A stretch of 64,000 nt of DNA from Sphingobacteriales bacterium UTBCD1 (GTDB lineage Bacteria; Bacteroidota; Bacteroidia; Chitinophagales; Chitinophagaceae), in contig MWTC01000041.1 in assembly GCA_002066995.1 (NCBI GenBank), positions 1 to 64,000 on the forward strand, read 5' to 3'. Shown piece after piece: positions 17,474 to 26,459 of this stretch; positions within the stretch are counted from its first letter, which is position 1, and each line of letters begins with the position of its first letter. The position numbers and the translations under genes are program-made. The notes under the pieces were generated by a model. The model saw nothing but the letters and a program-made list of their open reading frames with translations. It ran no database searches and was not told where the DNA came from.

Positions 17474-17821
17474 ATGAAATCAATAGTGGCTATCATCTTA
17501 ACCGGCTTGCTCGCTTTTTTGGGAGGTATGTATATGCAATGGTGGAGTCTTGCCATTGCTGCTTTTCTTATTGCCTTATTGGTTCCGCAAAAAAGCGGGA
17601 AAGCTTTTCTTTCCGGCTTTCTCGGCGTTTTTCTCTTATGGAGCATTCTTGCCTGGTGGATTGATATAAGAAATGAAGGCATACTGGCAAAAAAGATTGC
17701 TGCAGTTTTACCATTAGGCGGTAATGAATATCTGTTAATCCTGGTAACAGCATTCCTCGGAGGTTTGGTGGCAGGATTTGCAGCACTTAGCGGATCATTC
17801 CTACGTTCCTCAAAAAGTTGA
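17474..17821 (+). CDS. hypothetical membrane protein
   Basis: 115 aa with four hydrophobic segments (MKSIVAIILTGLLAFLGGMY, WSLAIAAFLIALLVP, FLSGFLGVFLLWSILAWW, YLLILVTAFLGGLVAGFAAL) and a short soluble loop. No family recognised. It follows the acylase gene by 71 bases on the same strand and may be co-transcribed. Confidence 0.7.
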   Translation: MKSIVAIILTGLLAFLGGMYMQWWSLAIAAFLIALLVPQKSGKAFLSGFLGVFLLWSILAWWIDIRNEGILAKKIAAVLPLGGNEYLLILVTAFLGGLVAGFAALSGSFLRSSKS

Positions 17822-17852
17822 TACAGGCAAAAGATTGGACTGAGAGCAACTC

Positions 17853-18248
17853 TCAGCTATTTTTTTTACCCTCTTTTTTCCAGGCCATATACCCGATCAC
17901 GGCCATCAAAATGGTAAACACGGTACGGAATATCATTGCCTTGACAGTTTTAGCTTCATGGATTCCTCCATTGTTTATATAAACCTTCATGCTGATGAAT
18001 GCAATGATCAAAGCAAGTGAGGCAATGACAAGCAGGGCAAAACTTAATTTCGCATACTTCCGGTTTGTATAAGATGCAATCAGGTAAATGAATGCGCATG
18101 CCATATTGGTATAAACAATGAACGGAACATAGTTACCTTCTTTTTCCCTGATGCCAAATAGGTCAAAAACAACGGAAGTGGTCATAAATAAAGAAACAGC
18201 TCCGATGAGCGCCAGCAAAATGGTTTGTATGATCTTCAGGTATTTCAT
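17853..18248 (-). CDS. hypothetical four-helix membrane protein
   Basis: 131 aa from the ATG at 18248 (MKYLKIIQTILLALIGAVSL). The frame extends to 18350 but the extra 34 residues are not hydrophobic or protein-like. Four membrane helices with a central NRKYAKLSF loop and a basic C-terminal tail (WKKEGKKNS). No family recognised. It is divergent from trhO. Confidence 0.72.
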   Translation of the reverse strand: MKYLKIIQTILLALIGAVSLFMTTSVVFDLFGIREKEGNYVPFIVYTNMACAFIYLIASYTNRKYAKLSFALLVIASLALIIAFISMKVYINNGGIHEAKTVKAMIFRTVFTILMAVIGYMAWKKEGKKNS

Positions 18249-18462
18249 TGCAACATGTTGGTTTGGTTGAAGCTTGTCAGCAATGTAACATATTCCGGGC
18301 AAACCAGTTTCCGGAAAAAGCAAATTCCGCCTGTATTGGTTGGCGGTCATATAAAATGTTTCACAGTAATTGATCTACCTTTACATTGAAATTTGGTTCA
18401 GCATGCAACTGGCCAATCATTATAAGATTATCCCGAAGGTTCGGGATTCAAATTTCAACATC

Positions 18463-19506
18463 ATGCCGTTATTACACAACCGTATCTCCAACGAGGAACT
18501 GAAACAGCGTCTCCTCGAAGAGAAAGAACCCCGCACTACTGTTTCCTTTTACCATTATTTCAAAGTGGATGACCCGGAAAAATTCAGGGATCAACTCTAC
18601 CGGTCATTGAATGTTCTTAAAGTTTTCGGACGTATTTACGTAGCTAAAGAAGGCATCAATGCACAGGCCAGTGTGCCTGCATCAAACTTTGATGCTTTCA
18701 AAAAATATATGTATTCCATTGAACCCCTCAATGAAGTACGATTGAACATTGCAGTGGAAGACGACGGCAAATCATTCTGGGTGCTGCGCATCAAAGTGCG
18801 TGATAAAATAGTGGCAGACGGAATAACCGATCCCGGTTTTGACATGTATAAAAAAGGAAAGTATGTCACTGCTGCAGAATTAAACGAAATGACAAAGGAC
18901 CCCGATACGGTGATCATTGACATGCGGAACCATTATGAATATGAAGTGGGCCATTTCAGAAATGCAATGGAGATACCTTCGGATACATTCAGGCAGCAAT
19001 TGCCCATGGCTGTTGAAATGATGAAAGATAAAAAGAATTCTAATATCATCATGTATTGCACCGGCGGCATCCGCTGTGAAAAGGCAAGCGCCTGGATGTT
19101 ATATAATGGCTTTAAAAACGTATTTCACCTGGAAGGCGGCATCATTAATTATGTGAACCAGGCCAGGGAACAGGGATGGGAAAGTAATTTCATAGGCAAG
19201 AATTTTGTTTTTGATGAAAGGATGGGAGAGCGTATCACCGGAGATATTATCGCTCTGTGCCATCAATGCGGCAAACCGGCAGATACTCATGTGAACTGCG
19301 CCAATAACGGTTGCCATTTATTGTTCATTCAATGTGATGAATGCAGGGAAAAATTTGAAGGATGCTGCAGCTTGGAATGCAGGGATATTATTCATTTACC
19401 GGTTGAAGAACAAGAAAGGATACGGAAGGGAGCAGGTAAAGAAAAAAATATTTTTAATAAATCTAAAGCAAGATTAGAACACCTGAAAGAGGGTACCCAC
19501 AAATAG
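18463..19506 (+). CDS. trhO: tRNA uridine(34) hydroxylase TrhO (YceA)
   Basis: 347 aa from the ATG at 18463 ([17 protein letters not shown]), which matches the usual family start; upstream in-frame ATGs at 18370 and 18403 are possible but add unrelated residues. N-terminal acylphosphatase-like domain with [10 protein letters not shown], then a rhodanese domain with the catalytic loop [11 protein letters not shown], then a cysteine-rich C-terminus ([27 protein letters not shown]) that probably binds zinc. The enzyme makes 5-hydroxyuridine at tRNA position 34 in an oxygen-dependent reaction. Stands alone. Confidence 0.92.
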   Translation: MPLLHNRISNEELKQRLLEEKEPRTTVSFYHYFKVDDPEKFRDQLYRSLNVLKVFGRIYVAKEGINAQASVPASNFDAFKKYMYSIEPLNEVRLNIAVEDDGKSFWVLRIKVRDKIVADGITDPGFDMYKKGKYVTAAELNEMTKDPDTVIIDMRNHYEYEVGHFRNAMEIPSDTFRQQLPMAVEMMKDKKNSNIIMYCTGGIRCEKASAWMLYNGFKNVFHLEGGIINYVNQAREQGWESNFIGKNFVFDERMGERITGDIIALCHQCGKPADTHVNCANNGCHLLFIQCDECREKFEGCCSLECRDIIHLPVEEQERIRKGAGKEKNIFNKSKARLEHLKEGTHK

Positions 19507-19567
19507 TAAAAAGATTCAATTGATGTGTTCGCTCTATTTATCCGTATTTTAGCTGATTGAATTGCTT

Positions 19568-20101
19568 GTGAAAAAAACTTTCTCCGCCATACTGCTTGTT
19601 GCTTTATTCCTGAACGGGTCGGGGTATTATATTTTTTATAACCTGAGAAAGCAGGAATTAAAAAAAGCAATGAAAGAGTATTTGATGGCAATGCCCGGCC
19701 CCGAGAATGTAACTGAATTCCGTTTCCCTGAAACGGATAAACAATCACTGGCAAAAATTGAATGGGAAAACAGTCATGAGTTTTGGTATGAAGGGGAATT
19801 GTACGACCTGATCGAAAAAAGAACAGAAAACGACCAGGTGGTCATCCGTTGTGTCAATGATGAAAAAGAAACCGGCCTGATGAAACTGGTGCAGAAAATT
19901 AGTGATGAAAACCAGGGAAATGCATCTTCAAAAAACAGTTCTGCAATTCTTTTAAAACTGATACAGGCTTCTTTCATTCCTTCCAGAGAGATCCGCACAC
20001 AATTCAATGCTCAGCTACAGCAATCATACTTTTATTTTCATACTTACCTGTTACCGGCGCACAGGGAAGTCTTAACTCCTCCTCCCAAACCGGCCTGTTA
20101 G
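19568..20101 (+). CDS. hypothetical membrane-anchored protein
   Basis: About 177 aa. I choose GTG at 19568; a TTG two codons earlier (19562) is the alternative. One N-terminal helix (FSAILLVALFLNGSGYYIFY) precedes a charged domain with EFRFPETDKQSLAKIEWE and WYEGELYDLIEKR, and a proline-rich end (TPPPKPAC). No family recognised. It lies directly upstream of the heme-type TonB receptor, separated by a terminator-like hairpin, so it may be a leader gene of that uptake locus. Confidence 0.7.
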   Translation: MKKTFSAILLVALFLNGSGYYIFYNLRKQELKKAMKEYLMAMPGPENVTEFRFPETDKQSLAKIEWENSHEFWYEGELYDLIEKRTENDQVVIRCVNDEKETGLMKLVQKISDENQGNASSKNSSAILLKLIQASFIPSREIRTQFNAQLQQSYFYFHTYLLPAHREVLTPPPKPAC

Positions 20102-20118
20102 AAATATTCAGGGACTGA

Positions 20119-20148
20119 TGCAGTTTTGTACTGCACAGAATTTTTTTT
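20119..20148 (+). terminator. terminator or attenuator before the TonB receptor
   Basis: Perfect 6-bp stem TGCAGT-TTTGT-ACTGCA followed after five bases by eight T. It sits 17 bases after the preceding stop codon and 24 bases before the receptor start. Confidence 0.65.
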
Positions 20149-20172
20149 ATTTATCAAACAAGCAATTCGTTT

Positions 20173-22587
20173 ATGAAACGTATTATTTTATTTGTGTGCA
20201 TAACACAAACAATTTTTACAGGATTATTTGCCCAGCAATTGATCAGGGGAAAAGTGATGGATGCCTCAAGGGAAGTTCCTCTTTCCGGGGCTACGGTATC
20301 GCTTGCCGGGAAAAATGTGGCATTAACTGACGATCATGGCCGGTTTGCCATAGAATGTAAGCAGGGTGCAAGGCTTACTGTATCATTTGTAGGCTATGAA
20401 ACTTTTTCACATGTTATCAGAAATTGCAATGAAGAACTTGAGATTGATCTCGTTGCCACTGCACAAACTTTGGATAATGTAGAAATAACAGCTACTTCCA
20501 ACCAAAACAAATCCATGCTGTTTCAGCCGTCTTCGATCACAAAACTTTCTGCTCCTGAGCTAAAACGCAGCCTTGGGCTTTTTATGGATGATGCCATCAA
20601 TGGCAATGTTCCGGGCGTGACTATGCAACGGAGGGCAGTTTCTTCGGGCCAGCAATTCAATATACGGGGTTATGGTAATGGAAGCGGGGGCACAGGCCGG
20701 ATGAGCAGTAATTTTGACGGGCAGGGTTATAAAGTGTATCTGAACGGGATACCTGTTACGGATGCAGAAGGGATCACAATGATGGATGATATTGATTTCG
20801 GATCAATAGGCGATGTGGAAATAACCAAGGGCCCTGCAGGAACACTGTATGGTTTAGCAGTAGCCGGCGTAGTTAATTTGCAAACAGTAAGCCCCGAAAA
20901 AGGAAAGACGTCCATCAGCCAGGATGTACTCATTGGCAGTTACGGATTGCAGCGATATACCACAAGATTCCAGATGGGCGGAGACCGGTCTTCTTTGTTA
21001 GTGAATTACGGGCATCAGAAAATGGATGGCTATACTATTCATAATGCTTCGAAAAAAGATTTCGTGAATATTTACGGTACCTTCAGCCCGAATGATAAAG
21101 AATCACTTTCGGTATATTTTGGTTACAGCAAAAGTTATGATGAACGGAATGGTGAACTGACCATTGCCCAGTATAACTCCAACGATTTTTCCGGTAACAT
21201 CAATTATATTAAACAAAACGGCCACTCGGCGATCACCAGTTTCAGGACAGGGATCACTCATGTATATAATTTTTCAAAGAGTGTTTCAAATACGACAACT
21301 ATTTTTGGTACCGGCGCCAGCAGTAATGCCAGCTCTGCAGCCGGGTGGACAGATAAGGCTCCGGTCAATTATGGCCTTCGTTCTGTTGTCAATACAAACT
21401 TTGCAGTTGCTGAAGGATATAACCTCAGCGGAATTACCGGGGTAGAAGTTCAGAGACAGGCGGCACAGACCATTGGCTACAGAATGTCTGATCCGCAAGG
21501 ACTTTCTCATACCTGGTCTATTGGCGATCCGTATTATATTATCAGCAGCCAGACTTCAAACAAATTCAGCATTACCGGCACAAAATCATTGTTCACTGAA
21601 TGGACACTGGCCATGCCATCAGATATTTCACTGACAGCAGGACTGGGATACAGCAGCATGAATATTGATCTGCAGGACAGGAATTCGTTTTCGGCTACAG
21701 TTCCTTCCGAATTCAGTACCGGGTACAACAATATGCTGTCACCGCATATAGCGGTCAATAAAGTATTTCAGAAAAATTATTCGGTCTATTTCACCTACAG
21801 CAAAGGATACAAAGCGCCGACGAGTTCTTACTTTTATATTCCTTATGTTACAGGTGTTGCTTCCGGTACCGGAATAATTAATAAAGATTTAAAGCCGGAG
21901 ATCGGGAATCAGTTTGAGTTTGGTACAAAAGGAAAATTGTGGAACAACAGGCTGAATTACCAGGTTGCTTTTTTTGATGCGGTGTTTTCAGATAAAATGT
22001 CCAATATCAATGTGCTTGATAACAGCGGTACTACCACATTGTATTCTTACGTAGTGAATGCAGGAAAACAGGATGATAAAGGGATAGAAGCACTACTCAA
22101 AATTACAGCCTATCAGTCGTCATCCGGTTTTATTGAATCAGTCCGTCCGTTTGCCAACTTAACTTTTTCCCGTTTTAAATACAGGGATTATTCATTTCAC
22201 TATAAAGGAAAAGTGCAGGCAGACTCAGTGGTGCATTATGATGGGAAAGCGGTGGCCGGCGTGCCCAAATTCACCGGCAATTTAGGCGTGGATGTCATGG
22301 CACATTGCGGATTGTATGGCAACATGACCTATTTCTATAAAGACGGCTTCCCGATCACCTCTGATGGATTGAATAATACATCAAGTTATAGCCTGGTGAA
22401 TGTAAAACTCGGTTACAGGAAAAGTATATCAGGGCATTTCGATCTTAATTTGTTTTTTGGCGCCAATAATATTACCGGAACAAAATATCCGATCATGGTA
22501 TTTGTAAACCAGATTCCGGATGCTTATCTGGCCGGGCCGGCAAAAGCCAATTATTTTGGCGGGGTGAATGTGAAATATAATTTTTAA
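20173..22587 (+). CDS. TonB-dependent receptor, heme-type uptake locus
   Basis: 804 aa outer-membrane receptor. Signal peptide (MKRIILFVCITQTIFTGLFAQ), a carboxypeptidase-regulatory-like domain (~22-105, IRGKVMDASREVPLSGATVS), a plug domain (~110-250, NIRGYGNGSGG, VTKGPAGTLYG-like EITKGPAGTLYGL), and a beta-barrel ending in aromatic GGVNVKYNF. It lies directly before genes for a periplasmic binding protein, permease and ATPase whose binding protein looks heme-specific, so heme or a metal-porphyrin is the likely ligand (inference from context). The transport energy comes from TonB-ExbBD, not encoded here. Confidence 0.92.
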   Translation: MKRIILFVCITQTIFTGLFAQQLIRGKVMDASREVPLSGATVSLAGKNVALTDDHGRFAIECKQGARLTVSFVGYETFSHVIRNCNEELEIDLVATAQTLDNVEITATSNQNKSMLFQPSSITKLSAPELKRSLGLFMDDAINGNVPGVTMQRRAVSSGQQFNIRGYGNGSGGTGRMSSNFDGQGYKVYLNGIPVTDAEGITMMDDIDFGSIGDVEITKGPAGTLYGLAVAGVVNLQTVSPEKGKTSISQDVLIGSYGLQRYTTRFQMGGDRSSLLVNYGHQKMDGYTIHNASKKDFVNIYGTFSPNDKESLSVYFGYSKSYDERNGELTIAQYNSNDFSGNINYIKQNGHSAITSFRTGITHVYNFSKSVSNTTTIFGTGASSNASSAAGWTDKAPVNYGLRSVVNTNFAVAEGYNLSGITGVEVQRQAAQTIGYRMSDPQGLSHTWSIGDPYYIISSQTSNKFSITGTKSLFTEWTLAMPSDISLTAGLGYSSMNIDLQDRNSFSATVPSEFSTGYNNMLSPHIAVNKVFQKNYSVYFTYSKGYKAPTSSYFYIPYVTGVASGTGIINKDLKPEIGNQFEFGTKGKLWNNRLNYQVAFFDAVFSDKMSNINVLDNSGTTTLYSYVVNAGKQDDKGIEALLKITAYQSSSGFIESVRPFANLTFSRFKYRDYSFHYKGKVQADSVVHYDGKAVAGVPKFTGNLGVDVMAHCGLYGNMTYFYKDGFPITSDGLNNTSSYSLVNVKLGYRKSISGHFDLNLFFGANNITGTKYPIMVFVNQIPDAYLAGPAKANYFGGVNVKYNF

Positions 22588-22593
22588 TAAATG

Positions 22594-22665
22594 AAAGGCT
22601 GATTCAGGAATAAGAGAAAGAAAAACAGGGAGTTTTTAAATTATCATAGTTCTGAAACAGCCTTT
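22594..22665 (+). promoter_or_regulatory. long-range stem between receptor and ABC genes
   Basis: AAAGGCTGATTCAG (22594-22607) pairs with CTGAAACAGCCTTT (22652-22665) with one mispair, enclosing about 44 bases, and is followed by CTTTC. It could act as a partial terminator that lowers expression of the ABC genes relative to the receptor. Confidence 0.45.
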
Positions 22666-22683
22666 TCTTTCAAAAACTGGAAT

Positions 22684-23547
22684 ATGAAAAAATTAATGAT
22701 CTTATTATTGCCGGGGGTACTGTTTTTTTCCTGTGATCGCTTCGGAAAAAAACAAAATGAATCTGCCGGTAAATTGAGGATCGTATGCGTGTCCAAGCAA
22801 CTGAACGAGATTATTTATGCAGTAGGCGGCGACACTGCACTGGTGGGAATTGATATCTCAAGTACATATCCCCCGGAGACAAAGAAGAAGACGACTGTCG
22901 GGTATCATCGTGCATTAAGCGGTGAAGGAATTATTTCGCTGAACCCAACAGTGGTATGGCATGATGGAAACATCGCCCCGGCACAAGTGATCGAACAAAT
23001 AAAGAAAGTAGGCATTCCCATGCGTGAATTCAGCGGTGGATCAACTATTGATTCCACAAAGCTGCTGATCATGCAGGTCGCCAGGGAATTTCATAATGAA
23101 AAAAAAGGGCAGGAACTCTGTGACAAGCTGGATGCAGATATGGCAAAGTTAGATTCTGCAAGAAGATCCTATAAAGACAAACCACGTGTGCTGATCATTC
23201 ATTTTGGACAGGCTGCAAATAAATATTTTGTAATGAGCAACAAAGGAATCCCCAACCAGATGCTCGAATGGGCCGGGACTATCAATGCTACTGATACGTC
23301 TCAAAAATGGAGAGATCTGAGTCCTGAAGTAATCGCAATGGCACAACCGGATGTAATACTGGCAACAGATTTCGGATTTGACCTGCAGGGCAGCCTGGAG
23401 AAATTTAAACAACTGCCCGGGATAAGCTTATCACCAGCTGCAAAAAACAACCGGATTTACCGAATAGAAGAACATGACCTGGTTTATCTTGGGCCACGCA
23501 CCGGGGAAAATGTCCTGGAGATCATGCACCTGGTTCATAAGAAATAA
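22684..23547 (+). CDS. hmuT: hemin-type ABC transporter substrate-binding lipoprotein
   Basis: 287 aa. Lipoprotein signal with lipobox VLFFSC (residue ~17). TroA/FecB-type two-lobe fold: RIVCVSKQLNEIIYAVGG at the start, the HmuT-like VGYHRALSGEGIISLNPTVVW, a long linking helix (~135-165), and the second lobe with NQMLEWAGTINA and LSPEVIAMAQPDVIL. The GYxRALSxEGI segment is what points to heme rather than siderophore or cobalamin. It is captured at the membrane and passes ligand to the permease encoded 12 bases downstream. Confidence 0.87.
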   Translation: MKKLMILLLPGVLFFSCDRFGKKQNESAGKLRIVCVSKQLNEIIYAVGGDTALVGIDISSTYPPETKKKTTVGYHRALSGEGIISLNPTVVWHDGNIAPAQVIEQIKKVGIPMREFSGGSTIDSTKLLIMQVAREFHNEKKGQELCDKLDADMAKLDSARRSYKDKPRVLIIHFGQAANKYFVMSNKGIPNQMLEWAGTINATDTSQKWRDLSPEVIAMAQPDVILATDFGFDLQGSLEKFKQLPGISLSPAAKNNRIYRIEEHDLVYLGPRTGENVLEIMHLVHKK

Positions 23548-23559
23548 TTTTTTTGTCTG

Positions 23560-24624
23560 ATGAGTAAATTAAGTTTCAGGTTTTATTACTTCAGTTTAGC
23601 CATCCTGCTATTTATTTCACTGATCATTTCAGCAAGGGTGGGAGCAGTAAATATTTCTTATGAAGACATTTTAAATTTTTTTGGTCATAAACTGGGTTTT
23701 ATTCATGACAATAACCCCGATTCGATCCGGCAAGCTTTATTTTTTAAGATCCGGCTGCCCAGGGTTATTCTTTGTGCATTCGTTGGCGCAGCATTATCCG
23801 TTTCAGGCGCCCTGATGCAGGCATTGTTCCGCAATCCTATTGTAGAACCCGGTTTAGTCGGTACATCTTCCGGTGCTGCCTTAGGTGCCGCATTTGTTTT
23901 TGTCATGGGAAATAGGCTGGCAGGACCCTTTGCAAACACAATCGGGCCGTTCCTGCTTCCACTCTTTGCTTTTTTAGGCGGCCTGGCAGCAACACTTATT
24001 GTGTATCGTTTATCAAGTGTGTTTGGTAAAACCAATGTCAATACTATGCTGCTTGCCGGAATTGCCGTGAATGCGTTGGCAAGTGGCGGAACAGGTTTTT
24101 TTTCTTACATCGCAAGAGATCCGCAGGCAAGGAGTATTACTTTCTGGAATTTAGGAACACTTTCGGGTGCGGATTGGCCTGCAGTAGAACTGGTAGGTGT
24201 TTCCACAACACTCGGCATCCTGATTTGCCTGCGTTACAGCAAATCATTAAATGCATTGCTGCTTGGCGAAACAGAAGCAAGCTATCTCGGGGTACATGCT
24301 GAAAAATTAAAAATGAAAGTAATCCTCATAAATACATTCATTGTAGCGATGGCCACTTCCATTGTCGGAGTCATTGGTTTTATCGGGTTGATCGTGCCTC
24401 ATCTTTTACGGATGATGAAAAGTTCAGACAACAGGTTTCTTATCATTGCATCCGCATTGCTGGGGGCCATTTTACTGAACCTCGCTGATATGGTTTCCCG
24501 TATCCTGGTTGCGCCTTCTGAATTCCCAATCGGCATCATAACCGCATTTGTAGGTGCGCCGGTGTTTCTCTTTATCCTGATCAACAATAGCAGGAAGCAG
24601 CAACAGGGAGGTTTTTATGCTTAG
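23560..24624 (+). CDS. hmuU: FecCD-type ABC permease (hemin)
   Basis: 354 aa with about nine to ten membrane helices. Family signatures seen: RLPRVILCAFVGAALSVSGALMQALFRNPIVEPGLVG near residue 70-105 and GVIGFIGLIVPHLLRM near 265, the coupling loop contacting the ATPase. Length fits the FecCD family. It overlaps the ATPase gene by eight bases (24617-24624), so the two are translationally coupled. Confidence 0.92.
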   Translation: MSKLSFRFYYFSLAILLFISLIISARVGAVNISYEDILNFFGHKLGFIHDNNPDSIRQALFFKIRLPRVILCAFVGAALSVSGALMQALFRNPIVEPGLVGTSSGAALGAAFVFVMGNRLAGPFANTIGPFLLPLFAFLGGLAATLIVYRLSSVFGKTNVNTMLLAGIAVNALASGGTGFFSYIARDPQARSITFWNLGTLSGADWPAVELVGVSTTLGILICLRYSKSLNALLLGETEASYLGVHAEKLKMKVILINTFIVAMATSIVGVIGFIGLIVPHLLRMMKSSDNRFLIIASALLGAILLNLADMVSRILVAPSEFPIGIITAFVGAPVFLFILINNSRKQQQGGFYA

Positions 24625-25393
24625 GGCAGAAAAAATATTTTTTAAAGTGGGTGAAAAAACTTTATTGCAGGAAACCTCCGTTGCATTCGAAGAGAACCGT
24701 TTTCATGTAATCATGGGACCTAACGGCGCAGGGAAATCTACAATATTAAAAATACTGGCAGGCAGCCAGCGCCCTTCAGGAGGCAAAATCTTTTTTCATG
24801 AAAAAGAAATCCGCCTGTTCTCACAAAATGAACTAGCCCGCCTGCGAGCTGTTCTTTCACAACACTATAATATTACGTTTCCCATCGCTACAAGTGATAT
24901 GGTCATGATGGGACGTTATCCATATTTTAAAACGGTTCCTTCAAAATCGGATAAAGAAATTTGCCAGATGGCTGCCGGAGTCATGCAGGCAACTGATTTG
25001 CTCGGCAGGGATTATAACACTTTATCCGGCGGGGAAATGCAAAAGATACAGATGAGCCGCATCCTGGCGCAGATATGGGATACGCAGGAAACTGAAAATA
25101 AAATTCTTTTCCTGGATGAACCGGTCTCTCATCTTGACCTGAAGTATCAGCACCAGTTATTACAGGTGGCAAAAGAAATGTGTAAAAAAAACATTACAGT
25201 CATTGCAATTCTTCATGATATCAATCTTTCAATTACTTATGCAGACCGTATTCTTTTTATGAAACAAGGCAGGATCATATATGAACTCAAGGATCATTAT
25301 CAGATCACTTCTGCAATCATAAAAGATGTATTTGATATGGACTCAGCCATCATTAACCCGGGAAACGGGAAAAAACCGGTGGTAGTGTTCTGA
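24617..25393 (+). CDS. hmuV: hemin ABC transporter ATP-binding protein
   Basis: 258 aa. Walker A GPNGAGKST (~residue 35), Q-loop LSQHYN, signature LSGGEMQKIQMSRIL (~135-150) preceded by DYNT, Walker B ILFLDEPVSHLD (~165) and switch histidine ILHDIN (~200). The LSGGEMQKIQMSR and YNTLSGGE sequence is typical of HmuV-type ATPases. It is the last gene of the uptake operon and converges with purC with only three bases between stop codons. Confidence 0.92.
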   Translation: MLRAEKIFFKVGEKTLLQETSVAFEENRFHVIMGPNGAGKSTILKILAGSQRPSGGKIFFHEKEIRLFSQNELARLRAVLSQHYNITFPIATSDMVMMGRYPYFKTVPSKSDKEICQMAAGVMQATDLLGRDYNTLSGGEMQKIQMSRILAQIWDTQETENKILFLDEPVSHLDLKYQHQLLQVAKEMCKKNITVIAILHDINLSITYADRILFMKQGRIIYELKDHYQITSAIIKDVFDMDSAIINPGNGKKPVVVF

Positions 25394-25396
25394 AAT

Positions 25397-26323
25397 CTAT
25401 TTCAGCTTCTCCAGGCTCCTGATGACCCGTTGATAGGTTTCGTCTTCACTAATATGCTGAGGAACGAATTTTTCACCGATCACTTTTTCATACAATTCGA
25501 TATACCGTTGTGAAATGGTGTTTACCCATTCATCACTCATCTCCGGAACGTTTTGCCCTGCCTTACCCATAAAGTTATTTGCGATCAGCCACTCCCTAAC
25601 AAATTCTTTGCTGAGCTGTTTCTGCCTTTCGCCTTTCATTTGCCTTTCTTCAAAACCTTCGGCATAAAAATAGCGGGATGAGTCCGGGGTATGAATTTCA
25701 TCCATCAGGTAAATTTCATCACCAATCTTCCCGAATTCATATTTGGTATCCACAAGGATTAGCCCTCTTTTTGCAGCAATTTCTTTTCCCCTTGCAAATA
25801 ATTTCAATGTGTACTTTTCAAGTATCTTCCATTCGTCTTCATTTGCTAAGCCCTTTAACAGAATATCTTCCCTGCTGATATCTTCATCATGTCCCTGTGC
25901 TGCTTTAGTAGAAGGTGTGATTATGGGAGCAGGGAAGAAATCATTCTCTTTCATTCCTTCCGGCATTTTCATTCCGCAGAGTTCTCTTTTACCTGCTGAA
26001 TAAGTCCTCCAAGCATGGCCTGTCAGGTTTCCTCTTACTACCATTTCAATTTTGAAAGGGATGCATTTTTTACCAACAGAGACGTTGGGGGCAGGAACGT
26101 CAGCCAGCCAGTTAGGACAAATATCTTTGGTAGCATGCAGCATATAAGCAGCGATCTGGTTCAACACCTGTCCTTTGAAAGGTACCGGCCGAGGAAGTAT
26201 GACATCAAATGCAGATATCCGGTCCGAAGCAATCATGACCAACCAGTGTTCCCCGATCGTGTACACATCACGAACCTTGCCGCTATAGAATGCTGTCTGG
26301 CGCGGGAAGTTAAAATGGCTCAT
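25397..26323 (-). CDS. purC: phosphoribosylaminoimidazole-succinocarboxamide synthase
   Basis: 308 aa, the long (eukaryote-like) form of SAICAR synthase. It ligates aspartate to CAIR using ATP, the eighth step of purine synthesis, in the cytoplasm. Seen: [30 protein letters not shown] at the N-terminus, [26 protein letters not shown], and [12 protein letters not shown], all substrate-binding signatures. Single gene, convergent with hmuV and divergent from the second TonB receptor. Confidence 0.95.
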   Translation of the reverse strand: MSHFNFPRQTAFYSGKVRDVYTIGEHWLVMIASDRISAFDVILPRPVPFKGQVLNQIAAYMLHATKDICPNWLADVPAPNVSVGKKCIPFKIEMVVRGNLTGHAWRTYSAGKRELCGMKMPEGMKENDFFPAPIITPSTKAAQGHDEDISREDILLKGLANEDEWKILEKYTLKLFARGKEIAAKRGLILVDTKYEFGKIGDEIYLMDEIHTPDSSRYFYAEGFEERQMKGERQKQLSKEFVREWLIANNFMGKAGQNVPEMSDEWVNTISQRYIELYEKVIGEKFVPQHISEDETYQRVIRSLEKLK

Positions 26324-26459
26324 TGCCCGAAAATAGTAAATTGACCAGCAAATAGACGGAATAAAATATTATAAGTTTTCTTTGTATTTAAATTAAATTT
26401 TTATTTTAAACCATGAAATGTTATTTTTCCAATGAATTTCAAAACTTAAACTTGCCATT

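Noticed and set aside
17176-17682. 168-codon minus-strand frame across the acylase end and the next gene
   Set aside because: It overlaps two better supported plus-strand genes and has no recognisable features.
18370-18462. Upstream extension of trhO
   Set aside because: The residues before the ATG at 18463 do not resemble the TrhO family start.
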